Source: Fodinicurvata sp. EGI_FJ10296 (GTDB lineage: Bacteria > Pseudomonadota > Alphaproteobacteria > DSM-16000 > Inquilinaceae). Taken from it: DNA of 64,000 nt. The number at the start of each line of letters is the position of its first letter. Position 1 is the stretch's first letter. The position numbers were made by a program, and so were the translations under genes. The notes under the pieces are model-generated. The model ran no database searches, had not been told where the DNA came from, and saw nothing but the letters and a program-made list of their open reading frames with translations. The DNA lies in NCBI RefSeq assembly GCF_040712075.1, contig NZ_JBFCVL010000001.1, forward strand, positions 69,501 through 133,500, given 5' to 3'. This document shows positions 1-8,911 of this stretch, in pieces.

Positions 1-487
1 CCGTCACACCGCGCGGCACCAGAACCAGGGCGATGGCCAAACCCTCGGGCATGTTGTGGATGCCGATCGCCAGCGTCATCAGCCATCCGAGATCCGCACC
101 GCCGCCGAACGAGACGCCCACGCCGATGCCTTCGGCTGCGGAATGGACAGTCATGACGCCAACGATGAGCACGGCTTTGCGGGCATCGGCGCCGACCATC
201 TCCCCGATCTTCATTTCATCGCCGTGGGGCATCAAACGCCCGGCCACGGCCATGAACACCGCACCCAGGACAGCGCCGATCACGGTAGAGCCGAGACCAT
301 AGGCCGTGCCCTCGATGATCAATTGAATGCTGGCGCCGATCATCAGGCCCCCGGCAACCGCACCACCGACGGCTTGCAGCCGTTCGCCTCCCTGCCTGGC
401 CCACAGCAGCGGCAGGGCTCCCACTCCGGTCGCAATGGCGGTCAAAAGCGCCGCCACGAAGACCAGGGCCGTCGAAGGATCATCCAT
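1..487 (-). CDS. ZIP-family divalent metal transporter, 3'-truncated by window edge
   Basis: Inner-membrane uptake of zinc or a related divalent metal is the expected role. The minus-strand frame opens at ATG 487 and is still open at base 1, so about 162 residues are visible. A first membrane helix covers roughly residues 6-26. The two family signatures are present: HSAAEG with His115 and HNMPEG with His144, the metal-binding helices IV and V of ZIP/GufA/ZupT proteins. The start overlaps the stop of the upstream ORF by 8 bases, suggesting translational coupling. Family assignment is firm; metal specificity cannot be read from the sequence. Confidence 0.9.
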   Translation of the reverse strand, partial: MDDPSTALVFVAALLTAIATGVGALPLLWARQGGERLQAVGGAVAGGLMIGASIQLIIEGTAYGLGSTVIGAVLGAVFMAVAGRLMPHGDEMKIGEMVGADARKAVLIVGVMTVHSAAEGIGVGVSFGGGADLGWLMTLAIGIHNMPEGLAIALVLVPRGVT

Positions 488-842
488 CGGGACCGTGGTG
501 GTCGGTTTGATGCAGGACCCTGTCGCGAACGCCGGTCACATACTCGCGACCCGCAGGCGTCAGAACGGCGCCCATGGGAAAGGCGCTGCGAATAAGACCC
601 TTTCGCTCCAGCGCCGTGAATACCGCCGGATTGGTTAGCCCCGTGGCGTCGCGCATCATGACCAGTGCCTGGCCGACATGCATGTGATTGCCGTGGGGCT
701 GCGGAAACTGCCCGACGAAATAGCCGTCGCCGTCCGGTTCTTCGTAGCCGTGTCCTGCCTCGGCAAATCCCTGAAGAATCGCCAATGTCTTGCACTGCAG
801 CGGATTCAGCCGCAGCGGGTTCGGTCGTCCGTCGATCGCCAT
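480..842 (-). CDS. hypothetical winged-helix-like protein upstream of the ZIP transporter
   Basis: A 120-residue soluble protein of unrecognised family. I chose ATG 842 (MAIDGRPNPL) because upstream codons of the same open frame run into repeat-like DNA. A helix-rich first half is followed by a segment with TNPAVFTALERKGLI and a later TPAGREYV turn, which looks like a winged-helix recognition helix and wing of the MarR/PadR kind. This is visual resemblance only. It overlaps the ZIP gene by 8 bases, so a local metal-responsive regulator is possible but unproven. Confidence 0.6.
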   Translation of the reverse strand: MAIDGRPNPLRLNPLQCKTLAILQGFAEAGHGYEEPDGDGYFVGQFPQPHGNHMHVGQALVMMRDATGLTNPAVFTALERKGLIRSAFPMGAVLTPAGREYVTGVRDRVLHQTDHHGPDG

Positions 843-959
843 GAAGTCTCTTTTCAGTGCAGGCTTCGTTGGCAGCAGAGTATAGGGACCTCGGCCGGCG
901 GCAACAAGCCACGACAAATCTTCGCGGCACCCAGTAACGACGACATCCGGATCGGGGCC

Positions 960-974
960 CCTGATCAAGTCAGG
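960..974. repeat. small palindromic intergenic repeat (DLIRGP type)
   Basis: CCTGA-TCAAG-TCAGG forms a perfect 5-bp stem. Read on the minus strand the surrounding bases would encode a PDLIRGPDP-like peptide, the look of a dispersed palindromic element common in alphaproteobacterial intergenic DNA. Assignment to a named family is by memory only. Confidence 0.45.
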
Positions 975-1013
975 GACGATCAGGTGGGGTGGCGCGTTAC
1001 CACCCGCCCCGAT

Positions 1014-1035
1014 ACCCGGCGCGGTAACGCCGGGT
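1014..1035 (-). terminator. hairpin downstream of the autotransporter remnant
   Basis: ACCCGGCG and CGCCGGGT pair over 8 bp around the loop CGGTAA. It lies just past the stop (1046) of the minus-strand autotransporter remnant. No T-tract follows, so it is either a weak terminator or another palindromic repeat. Confidence 0.35.
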
Positions 1036-1045
1036 GCCGCCCCGG

Positions 1046-1222
1046 TCACCAGGTAAAGCGAAGCCCGGCCTGGCCGCGATGGTCGGCGTAGTTGTCGCCG
1101 AGGCTGCCGTCATAGGCGGCAAAAGGGTCAACGCTGTCGGTGACGCCGACATCGAGCGTGACACCCAGTTCGGCGATCTCGCGCGGCAGCCCTGTTTCGG
1201 CTGAAATCACCGTCAGGCAGCC
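1046..1222 (-). pseudogene. C-terminal beta-barrel remnant of an autotransporter
   Basis: About 58 codons are open on the minus strand, ending in GQAGLRFTW-stop at 1046. The alternating polar/hydrophobic strands, the [15 protein letters not shown] stretch and the terminal aromatic residue (Trp) are typical of the last strands of an autotransporter beta-domain. The frame closes with TAG at 1223-1225, there is no plausible start or signal peptide, and the rest of the barrel and passenger are absent. I read it as a decayed gene end. An unrelated outer-membrane barrel fragment is the main alternative. Confidence 0.6.
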
Positions 1223-1376
1223 CTATCGGTTCTGCCGAGTTGAGGCGCCCACGCGCGGCGACTCGCGCCCAGCTCCGCTCCCCACATACCTGCTATCAAA
1301 GCGTCCTGTTGAATTATCGGCCCGGCTATGGTTGCTTTCGCACCGATATCCTTGCAATCGGTGGTGGAGCAGTTCG

Positions 1377-2576
1377 ATGAGTGCCTTCAAGACACTGGAT
1401 GACGTCGACGTTGCGGGCAAAACCGTGCTGGTGCGCGCCGATCTCAATGTCCCGATGAGCGACGGCAAGGTCAGCGATACCACGCGGCTCGACCGGCTCG
1501 CACCGACGCTGACAGAACTGGCCGACAAGGGGGCAAAGGTCGTGGTCATGTCTCATTTCGGTCGACCCAAGGGCAAGCGCTCCGAAAAGGACAGCCTGCG
1601 CCCCGTCGCGGCGGCGCTCTCGGTCTCGCTGGACGGACGACCGGTCAGCTTCGCCGAGGACTGTATCGGCGCCCCTGCGGCCTCGGCCATCGAGGCGCTG
1701 ACGCCGGGCGGCGTGTTGGTGCTCGAAAATCTGCGTTTTCACGCTGAGGAAGAGGCCAACGACGTCGAATTCGCCCGATCGCTGTCGGTGCTGGGCGATC
1801 TCTACGTCAATGATGCCTTTTCCGCCGCGCACCGTGCCCACGCCTCGACCGAGGCGATCGCCCGGCTGCTGCCGTCCGTGGCCGGCCGGCTGATGGAGCA
1901 GGAACTCACCGCCCTGACCAACGCCCTGGAAAAGCCGGAACGCCCGGTGCTTGCCGTCGTCGGCGGTGCCAAGATTTCCACCAAGCTCGATCTGCTCGGC
2001 AACATGATCGGCAAGGTCGACATGCTCGTGCTCGGCGGCGGCATGGCCAACACGTTCCTGCACGCCAAGGGCGTCGATGTCGGAACCTCGCTGTGCGAGT
2101 CGGACATGGCCGACGCGGCCCGCGACATCATGGCCAGGGCCGAAAAGTCGGGCTGCCGCATCATTCTGCCCAGTGACGCGGTCGTTGCGCGCAAGCTCGA
2201 AGCCGGCGCCCCGAACGAGACCGTGGCCATCGATGCCATCCCGTCCGATGCCATGATGCTCGATGTCGGCCCGGACACCATTGCCGCCCTCACGGCCGCT
2301 GTCGACGGTGTCAAGACGGTGCTCTGGAACGGGCCGCTTGGCGTCTTCGAGGTCGAACCCTTTGGCACCGGTACCTTTGCCCTGGCCCGCCACGTCGCCG
2401 AACTGACGGAAAAGGGTCGGGTCCTGTCGGTCGCCGGCGGCGGCGATACCGTCGCGGCCCTGAGCCGGGCCGGTGTCGATGACCGGTTCACCTATGTATC
2501 GAGTGCCGGCGGCGCCTTTCTGGAATGGCTTGAAGGCAAGGACCTGCCGGGCGTTGCCGCGCTGAAGACGGATTGA
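1377..2576 (+). CDS. pgk: phosphoglycerate kinase
   Basis: Cytosolic glycolytic/gluconeogenic enzyme interconverting 1,3-bisphosphoglycerate + ADP and 3-phosphoglycerate + ATP. The 399-residue product has the usual family length. Visible hallmarks are [11 protein letters not shown] near the N-terminus, SHFGRPKG, the [13 protein letters not shown] loop, [10 protein letters not shown] at the hinge and the C-terminal [10 protein letters not shown] nucleotide loop. The frame extends upstream to 1140, but ATG 1377 follows a purine-rich GGTGGAG site and gives the normal N-terminus. It is followed at once by the glycosidase-like gene, implying one transcript. Confidence 0.97.
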   Translation: MSAFKTLDDVDVAGKTVLVRADLNVPMSDGKVSDTTRLDRLAPTLTELADKGAKVVVMSHFGRPKGKRSEKDSLRPVAAALSVSLDGRPVSFAEDCIGAPAASAIEALTPGGVLVLENLRFHAEEEANDVEFARSLSVLGDLYVNDAFSAAHRAHASTEAIARLLPSVAGRLMEQELTALTNALEKPERPVLAVVGGAKISTKLDLLGNMIGKVDMLVLGGGMANTFLHAKGVDVGTSLCESDMADAARDIMARAEKSGCRIILPSDAVVARKLEAGAPNETVAIDAIPSDAMMLDVGPDTIAALTAAVDGVKTVLWNGPLGVFEVEPFGTGTFALARHVAELTEKGRVLSVAGGGDTVAALSRAGVDDRFTYVSSAGGAFLEWLEGKDLPGVAALKTD

Positions 2577-2581
2577 CGGCC

Positions 2582-3901
2582 ATGAAATGGGGGGCAGGAA
2601 CGGTCGCGCTGTCGGTCGACGGCGGCGGCCGCCCCGCAGAGCCGGACCGTAGCATCTGGGACGATTTCTGCCGCTGGCCGGACCGCGTCGCGGACGGGTC
2701 CAGACCCTCGCGGGGGTCCGATTTCACCGGTCATCTGGACGAAGACCTGGCATCTTTCCGGGAAGCGGGGCTCGGCACGGCTGCCTTTACGGTCTCATGG
2801 TCGCGTATCGAGCCCACGGGTCGCGGCCGTGCCGACGCCGACGGCCTGGGTCACTACGACCGTCTGGTCGACCGGATCCTCGATGCCGAGCTGACGCCTT
2901 TGCCGACACTGCACCACTGGGACCTGCCGGCCGCGCTGGAAAACATGGTCGGACCCCACGGCGGCGGCTGGCTGAACCGCGATACCATATTCCGGTTTCG
3001 CGACTACGCCTGCACCGTCGCGGCCCGGCTGGGCGATCGGCTGGAGACCCTCCTGGTCATGAACGATCCCGCCCGGCTTGCGCTTGAGGGATATGGCGAG
3101 GGCCGCTTTCCTCCCGGCCGCAGCGGCGGGTCCTACGCCGCCGGCGGCCCCATCTTCGGCGCGTTGCATCATCAGACTCTGGCGGTTGCCGCGACGCTGG
3201 CGGCCTTGCGCGGCGAAACGCCGTCCACACGGCTCGGCACGATTGCGGGTGCGGTCGAGTGCGTGGCCGCCGACGACACGCAAGGCGCACTCGATGCTGC
3301 AGAAATGGTGTCGAGCTTTCTGAACCATGCCCATATTGGCGCATTGACCACCGGGCGCTATACGGCGCCGATCGCCGAAGCCTTCGGCGGGTGGTTCGAG
3401 GACGGCGATACCGACCACCTTGGCGCAGACCTGGATGTGCTCGGCGTGGATCCTGCCGGACGGGCAACAGTCGCTCATACCGGCGGACGCGTGCTGACGC
3501 CAAGGATGAGCCTGCCCCGGATCCCCCGATTACCGGATGACGCCGCCGACTGTTTCAACCGGTCGCTCGCCGACCTGTCGGGTCAGGAAGGCCTGAAGGC
3601 CGATATCATCGCGTTCGTCCGTCCGGGCAGCAGTATGGTGGACCAGCGGCGCCCCGGGCCCCCTGGCGGCCCCGACGCCATCGACGATGCCGACCGGGCG
3701 GACCGCCTGGCGGGCCTGATCGCCAGCGCCGAAGCCGCACCCGGTGTCACATCGGGCATTGTGCGGCCTTTCCTCGATGGCTTCGAACCGGTGGGCGGGC
3801 TCGCCGATCGGCAGGGGCTGATCCATGTCGACCACGCGACGCATCGCCGAATGCGAAAGCGAAGCTGGCATCTTCTGGCCCGCCATCTGGGCGCCGCCTG
3901 A
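2582..3901 (+). CDS. family-1 glycoside hydrolase-like protein, catalytic residues lost
   Basis: The 439-residue chain aligns by eye with GH1 beta-glucosidases: SIWDDFCR at the N-terminus, SWSRIEPTGRG, TLHHWDLPAALE, GGWLNRDT, and near the end a degenerate version of the family's DNFEW motif (FLDGFEPVGG) followed by GLIHVDHATHRR. The acid/base motif NEP reads N-D-P (Asp162). The TENG nucleophile motif is missing, with FVRPGSS where it should lie. Both catalytic glutamates are therefore absent and hydrolysis is unlikely. A sugar-binding or regulatory role is an inference. ATG 2582 lies 5 bases after the pgk stop; a TTG at 2573 overlapping that stop is possible. Confidence 0.8.
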   Translation: MKWGAGTVALSVDGGGRPAEPDRSIWDDFCRWPDRVADGSRPSRGSDFTGHLDEDLASFREAGLGTAAFTVSWSRIEPTGRGRADADGLGHYDRLVDRILDAELTPLPTLHHWDLPAALENMVGPHGGGWLNRDTIFRFRDYACTVAARLGDRLETLLVMNDPARLALEGYGEGRFPPGRSGGSYAAGGPIFGALHHQTLAVAATLAALRGETPSTRLGTIAGAVECVAADDTQGALDAAEMVSSFLNHAHIGALTTGRYTAPIAEAFGGWFEDGDTDHLGADLDVLGVDPAGRATVAHTGGRVLTPRMSLPRIPRLPDDAADCFNRSLADLSGQEGLKADIIAFVRPGSSMVDQRRPGPPGGPDAIDDADRADRLAGLIASAEAAPGVTSGIVRPFLDGFEPVGGLADRQGLIHVDHATHRRMRKRSWHLLARHLGAA

Positions 3902-3932
3902 ATCGAATACAGCTCAAGGTTTTGTAAACGAA

Positions 3933-3952
3933 CGTTATGTACCCTCATAACG
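3933..3952. promoter_or_regulatory. palindrome upstream of FAD oxidoreductase gene
   Basis: CGTTATG and CATAACG form a perfect 7-bp inverted repeat separated by TACCCT, in an AT-richer patch about 80 bases before the oxidoreductase ATG. Position and size suit an operator for a dimeric regulator or a small transcript hairpin. No regulator gene is adjacent. Confidence 0.4.
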
Positions 3953-4030
3953 ATTATGGCCGGTGCGGCTGCACGGCAGCGGTCATTTCGCAAGCGCGTT
4001 GTCCGCGCGACACCGGAACAGGGGGAACGG

Positions 4031-5278
4031 ATGCAGGCGACCATGCCCGAGCGGGTCGAGTATCTGGTGGTCGGAGCCGGCATTCAGGGGCTGGCCATTG
4101 CCGGCGCGATTGCCGAGCGGCTGGAGATGTCGGGCCGTGGTTCCGGAGACGGCGTTCTGGTCGTTGACAAGGCAGGCCCCGGTACCGGCGCTTCCTGGTC
4201 CGCATCCGGGTCCATCCATCGCTTCGACGCGTCGCCGGTGCTCTTCCCGATCATCGACCGGAGCCTAGATTTTCTGGCCAGCGATCCGGTCACCTACGGG
4301 TTCCAGCAGGTCGGCGCCATCCGCGAGACCGCCGAAGGCCCGACGGCCGCCGACACCCACCCCGAAATCCAGCATTTGTCGCCCGCAGCCATCGGCCGCC
4401 TGATCGACGACACATGGCCGGATCTGACAATTGCCGACGGGGCAGCGCTGTATCACGATCCCGCTGGCGGCTATGTCGGCGCCCGGCAGATGATTGCCGG
4501 CCTGACGGAAGCCGCGCGGCGCTGGGGCGTGCGGATCCACGCCGGAACCGAAGTCACGCGATACGAAACTGGCGGCATCGACGGATGCATTGTGTCGACG
4601 ACGCGCGGCCAGACTCAAGCCGGGCACATCATCATCGCAGTCGGTCCCCATGCTCCTGAACACTGGTCCATGCTCGGCGAGATGCAGAACCTTCCGCCCA
4701 TCGCAGGAGACCAGGCAGCACCCGGAACAGGCCCGTCGGGATGGCTGGCCCAGCCCTGCCTTGAGGGCGATGTCGAAACCACCGTCGGCTGGCGGGGCGC
4801 CGACCGGCGTAACGCGCCGCTGCTGATCCTGAATACCGAGACCATCACCGGTGACAAGGTATCCATCAGCCTGCGCCATGGCGGCGAACGTTTGGACGGC
4901 CAGGGGCTGCATGTTCGACTGATGCCCTGGGCACCCATCGACCCCGGCGGATCGACATCATGGTTTCAGGCCGTCGCACCTGACGCGATCGGCCGTCGCA
5001 TGACGCGCTTTGCCGACGGTGCGACATTCGTCGACCGCCCGTGTACCGGCGGTATGGCCCTCAGCCCGGATCGGTTCCCGGTTGCGGACTATGTCGGCCC
5101 GTCGGTCTATTGGCTGGCCGATACCGGCTTGGGCGCCCGTGGCGTCGGTCTTGCCCAGTTCGCGGCCGACCATGTGGTCACCGGCGCGCGCGATCCCGCT
5201 CTTGCGCCATTCGCCATCGACCGGTTCCGCCGCGGCTGCCCGTTGCCGACCGCCGATGCGCCCCTGCCGGGGCTGTGA
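4031..5278 (+). CDS. FAD-dependent oxidoreductase (DAO family)
   Basis: A 415-residue flavoprotein with the dinucleotide-binding fold at the N-terminus (YLVVGAGIQGLAIAG), a DKAGPGTGASWSASG flavin loop, and a C-terminal WLADTGLGARGVGLAQFAADHV segment typical of glycine/D-amino-acid-oxidase-type enzymes. The substrate is probably an amine or amino acid but is not identifiable. I chose ATG 4031 because GGGGGAACGG sits directly upstream; an in-frame ATG at 3956 would add 25 basic residues. It stands alone between convergent neighbours. Confidence 0.82.
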   Translation: MQATMPERVEYLVVGAGIQGLAIAGAIAERLEMSGRGSGDGVLVVDKAGPGTGASWSASGSIHRFDASPVLFPIIDRSLDFLASDPVTYGFQQVGAIRETAEGPTAADTHPEIQHLSPAAIGRLIDDTWPDLTIADGAALYHDPAGGYVGARQMIAGLTEAARRWGVRIHAGTEVTRYETGGIDGCIVSTTRGQTQAGHIIIAVGPHAPEHWSMLGEMQNLPPIAGDQAAPGTGPSGWLAQPCLEGDVETTVGWRGADRRNAPLLILNTETITGDKVSISLRHGGERLDGQGLHVRLMPWAPIDPGGSTSWFQAVAPDAIGRRMTRFADGATFVDRPCTGGMALSPDRFPVADYVGPSVYWLADTGLGARGVGLAQFAADHVVTGARDPALAPFAIDRFRRGCPLPTADAPLPGL

Positions 5279-5299
5279 CGGGATCTGGCTGAAAGGTCT

Positions 5300-5953
5300 C
5301 TATTCCCGCGTTTCAGGACGCCGGGGATCGCCGGTTGGCACCTGTTCGTTAATGTCGTCTGTGGCGGCGCCGCTTTCTTCGGTGCTTTCGCGCATGATCA
5401 GCGGAACCTGCGACAAGCCGAAGATCATCGACAGCGGCATGATGCCGAAGACCTTGAAGTTCACCCAGAAATCGGTCGAGAAATTCCGCCAGACGAGCTC
5501 GTTCAGCACCGCAAGAACGATGAAGAACAGCCCCCAGCGCAGACTCAGCGATCGCCATCCCTGGTCGGTCAGTGACAGCACGGTTCCCATCAGAATCTTC
5601 AGGAATGTGCGGCCGAACACCAATCCGACCAGGATGATCGTCGCGAACAGCAGGTTGACGAAAGTCGGCTTGATCTTGATGAAGACGTCGTCGTCCATGA
5701 ACAGGGTCAGGGCGCCGAAAATGACCACGAAGCCGCAGGATATCAGCGGCATCATCGGCACCCGCCGTTCCAGCCTGAACGACACGGCAATGGCCACGAC
5801 CGTGGTCGCCATCAGCCAGGCCGTGCCGACATAGATGCCTTCGAGCCGGTTGGCGATGAAGAACACGATCAGCGGGCCGGCTTCCAGCCCCAGCCGGATC
5901 CACGGGTTGATCGCATGCCTGCCACCGCCTGCGATTACTTGGTTTTCGGCCAT
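5300..5953 (-). CDS. ispZ: intracellular septation protein A (IspZ/YciB family)
   Basis: A 217-residue inner-membrane protein with about five or six hydrophobic segments. GPLIVFFIANRLEGIYVGTA, VPMMPLISCGFVVIFGALTL, and the C-terminal WVNFKVFGIMPLSMIF region match the YciB/IspZ family, which links cell division and envelope synthesis in enterobacteria. ATG 5953 (MAENQV) gives the family start; the longer upstream frame overlaps the divergent DUF6522 gene and is not credible. The C-terminal tail is charged and variable. Confidence 0.9.
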   Translation of the reverse strand: MAENQVIAGGGRHAINPWIRLGLEAGPLIVFFIANRLEGIYVGTAWLMATTVVAIAVSFRLERRVPMMPLISCGFVVIFGALTLFMDDDVFIKIKPTFVNLLFATIILVGLVFGRTFLKILMGTVLSLTDQGWRSLSLRWGLFFIVLAVLNELVWRNFSTDFWVNFKVFGIMPLSMIFGLSQVPLIMRESTEESGAATDDINEQVPTGDPRRPETRE

Positions 5954-6025
5954 GATATGGTAAGCCCCTATATATAACGGCACGTTCGAACAACAGCGCC
6001 GACCCCGTTCCGGCAAGGAGTGACA

Positions 6026-6307
6026 ATGGCGATGACGACCGAAGATCGCAAGGACAACGCTTCTCCCGTGACCCGCGCCCCCGACGGTTCCTTCACCGTC
6101 GACGCCACCTATATCGCGCCGAAGCTGGGGCTCGAACCCGACCGTTTCATGGCATTGCTGCGCGACGGCCGGGTTTTTCAGGCGACCGAGCGTGGAACCG
6201 GCAGCGATGCGGGCACCTGGCGACTGACCTTTACCTGGGCATCGCACCGATGGCAAATCGTCGTCGATGACATCGGCCAGCTGCTGACAGAGGGGCCGCT
6301 ATCCTGA
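6026..6307 (+). CDS. DUF6522-family small protein
   Basis: A 93-residue cytosolic protein with the pattern FTVDATYIAPKLGLEPDRFMALLRDGRV, then TERGTGSDAGTWRLTF and a final VVDDIGQLL strand, as I recall for DUF6522. Function is unknown. The start ATG 6026 follows a clear AAGGAG 5 bases upstream. It is divergent from ispZ, so both promoters must lie in the 72-base gap, which holds a short TATATATA-like AT-rich patch near 5970. Confidence 0.75.
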   Translation: MAMTTEDRKDNASPVTRAPDGSFTVDATYIAPKLGLEPDRFMALLRDGRVFQATERGTGSDAGTWRLTFTWASHRWQIVVDDIGQLLTEGPLS

Positions 6308-6331
6308 CCGGCGCCAACGACGGGCCATTGC

Positions 6332-7921
6332 CTATTGAAACGCCACCTCGCTGAAGCTGCGCAGCTTGCGGCTGTGCAATTTCTCCTGCCCCAGTGTGCG
6401 CAGCACCTCCATGGTGCGAATGCCGATTTTCAGATGCTGGCCGACCTGCTGCTTGTAAAAGGCATCGGCCATGCCGGGGAGCTTGAGTTCGCCGTGCAAC
6501 GGCTTGTCTGACACGCACAACAAGGTGCCGTAAGGGACGCGGAAACGAAATCCGTTGGCCGCAATCGTCGCCGATTCCATGTCGAGCGCAATGGCCCGCG
6601 ACTGGCTGAACCGCTGAACGGGTTCGTGATGATCGCGCAATTCCCAGTTTCGATTGTCGATCGTGGCAACGGTGCCGGTGCGCATGATCGATTTCAGCTC
6701 ATAGTCCTTCAGCCCCGTAATTTCGCCGACCGCCGACTGGAGCGCCTGCTGCACTTCGGCCAGCGGCGGCAAAGGCACCCAGATCGGCAGATCGGCATCA
6801 AGGACGTGATCTTCGCGCACATAGCCATGAGCCAGCACATAGTCGCCGAGTTTCTGCGAGTTCCGGAGACCGGCGCAATGACCAAGCATCAGCCACGCAT
6901 GCGGCCGCATCACGGCGATGTGATCGGTGATCGTCTTGGCGTTGGACGGCCCCACGCCGATATTCACCATGGTAATGCCGGTGTTGTTCGGCGCGACCAG
7001 ATGATAGGCCGGCATCTGCGGCGCACGTTCCACGGCGGTGCCCTGCGGCCCCTCGGCACTCAGCCGCGTGTTGGGCGTGATCCGCCCTCCCGGCTCGACG
7101 AAAGCATCATAAGTCGGATCTCCCTGGGCCATCAAGGCCTGGGCATGCCGGATGAATTCATCGATATAGAACTGGTAGTTTGTGAACAGCACGAAGTTCT
7201 GGAAGTGCTCGCATGCGGTCGCCGTATAGTGCCGAAGGCGATGCAACGAATAGTCGATCCGCGGTGCGGTGAACATTGCCAACGGACGGTCGCCCGAACC
7301 GGGCGTAATGAAATGCGTGCCATTGACGATGCTGTCGTCCATCACCGCCAGATCAGGCACGTCGAACACATTGCGCAGGCCCCTGATGCGTTCCGGCGTC
7401 AGGTCGCTTTCGACATGCATGCCGTCGGGAAAGGCGAAATGGACGGGTATCGGGGTCGATGAGGTTCCGATCTCGATCGGCACCTGATGATTGTGCAGCA
7501 ACTGCTCGAACTGCTGGTGCAGATAGGCGTTGAACAGATCCGGCCGGGTTATGGTGACGGAATAGCTTCCAGGGTCGGTCACAAAGCCGAAGGACAGGCG
7601 CGTATCCACCTGCGCCCAACCCGTCGTGCGGATTCTCACATAGGGATAAAAGGCCCGTTGCCGCTTCTGCGGATCTTTACCATGGGCGTATTCCCGGAAA
7701 CGGTCGCGCAGGAACCGTGTGCCGGTATCGTAGATTTCCGCGACCCGCTGATACGCCGCCGTCAGGTCCGTGAATTGTTCGGCTGCGGCACTCACGCCGA
7801 CCTCGACCGGCTCAACTTCAGCCGATTCTCCGGATGGGTCGATGATCCGGCCGCCGGCCGTTCCAATGCCTTCGACGTCCACGCCTGCCATGCCTTGTCC
7901 ACCCCGTTTCGTTCTATCCAT
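6332..7921 (-). CDS. amn: AMP nucleosidase
   Basis: Cleaves AMP to adenine and ribose 5-phosphate, adjusting adenylate pools. The 529-residue product has the AMN-specific N-terminal domain (TRFLRDRFREYAHGKDPQKR, YPYVRIRT) and the C-terminal nucleoside-phosphorylase-fold domain. The latter carries NIGVGPSNAKTITDHIAVMRP, GHCAGLRNSQKLGDYVLAHGY, the ALDMESATIAANGFRF motif and CVSDKPLHGELKLPG. Start is ATG 7921 after GTGGAAAG; ATG 7891 behind GGACAAGG is nearly as good. It is 24 bases after ftsY on the same strand. Confidence 0.95.
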   Translation of the reverse strand: MDRTKRGGQGMAGVDVEGIGTAGGRIIDPSGESAEVEPVEVGVSAAAEQFTDLTAAYQRVAEIYDTGTRFLRDRFREYAHGKDPQKRQRAFYPYVRIRTTGWAQVDTRLSFGFVTDPGSYSVTITRPDLFNAYLHQQFEQLLHNHQVPIEIGTSSTPIPVHFAFPDGMHVESDLTPERIRGLRNVFDVPDLAVMDDSIVNGTHFITPGSGDRPLAMFTAPRIDYSLHRLRHYTATACEHFQNFVLFTNYQFYIDEFIRHAQALMAQGDPTYDAFVEPGGRITPNTRLSAEGPQGTAVERAPQMPAYHLVAPNNTGITMVNIGVGPSNAKTITDHIAVMRPHAWLMLGHCAGLRNSQKLGDYVLAHGYVREDHVLDADLPIWVPLPPLAEVQQALQSAVGEITGLKDYELKSIMRTGTVATIDNRNWELRDHHEPVQRFSQSRAIALDMESATIAANGFRFRVPYGTLLCVSDKPLHGELKLPGMADAFYKQQVGQHLKIGIRTMEVLRTLGQEKLHSRKLRSFSEVAFQ

Positions 7922-7945
7922 CACTTTCCACGCCGCAGTCGGCGG

Positions 7946-8902
7946 TCAGCCGTCGCTCAACCCCATCAGCGACCGCGCGAACTGCCGGGGCTCGAAGTCG
8001 CGCAGATCCTCGGCCGTCTCCCCAACGCCAACGGCGTGAACGGGCAGACCGAACGTTTCCGCAAGCGAAACGACGACGCCGCCACGCGCCGTCCCGTCCA
8101 GCTTGGTGACGATCAGCCCGGTGACATTGACCGCCTCCTGAAACGCTTCGACCTGTGCATGAGCATTCTGCCCGGTTGTCGCATCCAGGACGAGGACAAC
8201 GTGATGGGGAATCGACGAATCCTGCTTTTTCAGGACTCGCACCACCTTGGTCAGCTCCTCCATCAGCGTTTTCTTGTTCTGCAGGCGGCCGGCGGTATCG
8301 ACCAGCAGCACGTCGCTGCCTTCCTTGCGCGCCGATTCGTATGCGTCGAACGCCAGGCCGGCGGCGTCGGCGCCGATCGGCCGTGCAATGACCGGCGAGC
8401 CCGTTCGCGCGCCCCAGATCTTCAGCTGATCGACGGCCGCCGCGCGGAAAGTGTCGCCCGCCGCCATGGTCACCGACAGTCCCTGGCCGCGCCATAGATG
8501 CGCCAGCTTGCCAATCGTCGTGGTCTTGCCGGTCCCGTTGACGCCGACCATCAGGATCACCGTGGGCTTTCCGCCCTCGGGCCGCAACGGCTGTGCGACC
8601 TTGGCCAGAATCGCCGCCGCCTGTTCGGCAAGCGCCTCGCGGACCTCTTCCGGCGACACTTCCTTGCCGAAACGGGTGCGGGACAGTTCCGCCGTCATAC
8701 GGGCGGCATTGGCCGGCCCCAGATCGGCGCCGATCAGCAGGTCCTCCAGTTCCTCAAGCGTCTCGTCGTCGAGTTTGCGCTTGGTGAAGATGCCGGTAAT
8801 CCCTTCCGACAGCTTCGACGACGACCGCGACAGGCCGTCCTTCAAACGGCTGAACCAGCTTTTCTTCTTGCCGCCATCCGGGGCGTCGGGCGAGGAGACC
8901 AT
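7946..8902 (-). CDS. ftsY: signal recognition particle receptor FtsY
   Basis: Membrane-associated SRP-family GTPase that docks ribosome-SRP complexes at the translocon. The 318 residues show a short basic N-terminal segment without the long acidic domain of E. coli, a helical N domain, and the NG GTPase motifs: MVGVNGTGKTTTIGKLA (P-loop), AAGDTFRAAAVDQL, LLVDTAGRLQNKK, VTKLDGTARGG and GVGETAEDLRDF. The start ATG 8902 is only 9 bases from the mtaB stop, so it is co-transcribed with mtaB and dapF, a conserved alphaproteobacterial arrangement. Confidence 0.97.
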   Translation of the reverse strand: MVSSPDAPDGGKKKSWFSRLKDGLSRSSSKLSEGITGIFTKRKLDDETLEELEDLLIGADLGPANAARMTAELSRTRFGKEVSPEEVREALAEQAAAILAKVAQPLRPEGGKPTVILMVGVNGTGKTTTIGKLAHLWRGQGLSVTMAAGDTFRAAAVDQLKIWGARTGSPVIARPIGADAAGLAFDAYESARKEGSDVLLVDTAGRLQNKKTLMEELTKVVRVLKKQDSSIPHHVVLVLDATTGQNAHAQVEAFQEAVNVTGLIVTKLDGTARGGVVVSLAETFGLPVHAVGVGETAEDLRDFEPRQFARSLMGLSDG

Positions 8903-8911
8903 CTCTGGACC

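Noticed and set aside
1326-2393. 355-codon minus-strand frame opposite pgk
   Set aside because: A shadow of the conserved pgk codons, rich in His, Gly and Arg, with no start signal or motif.
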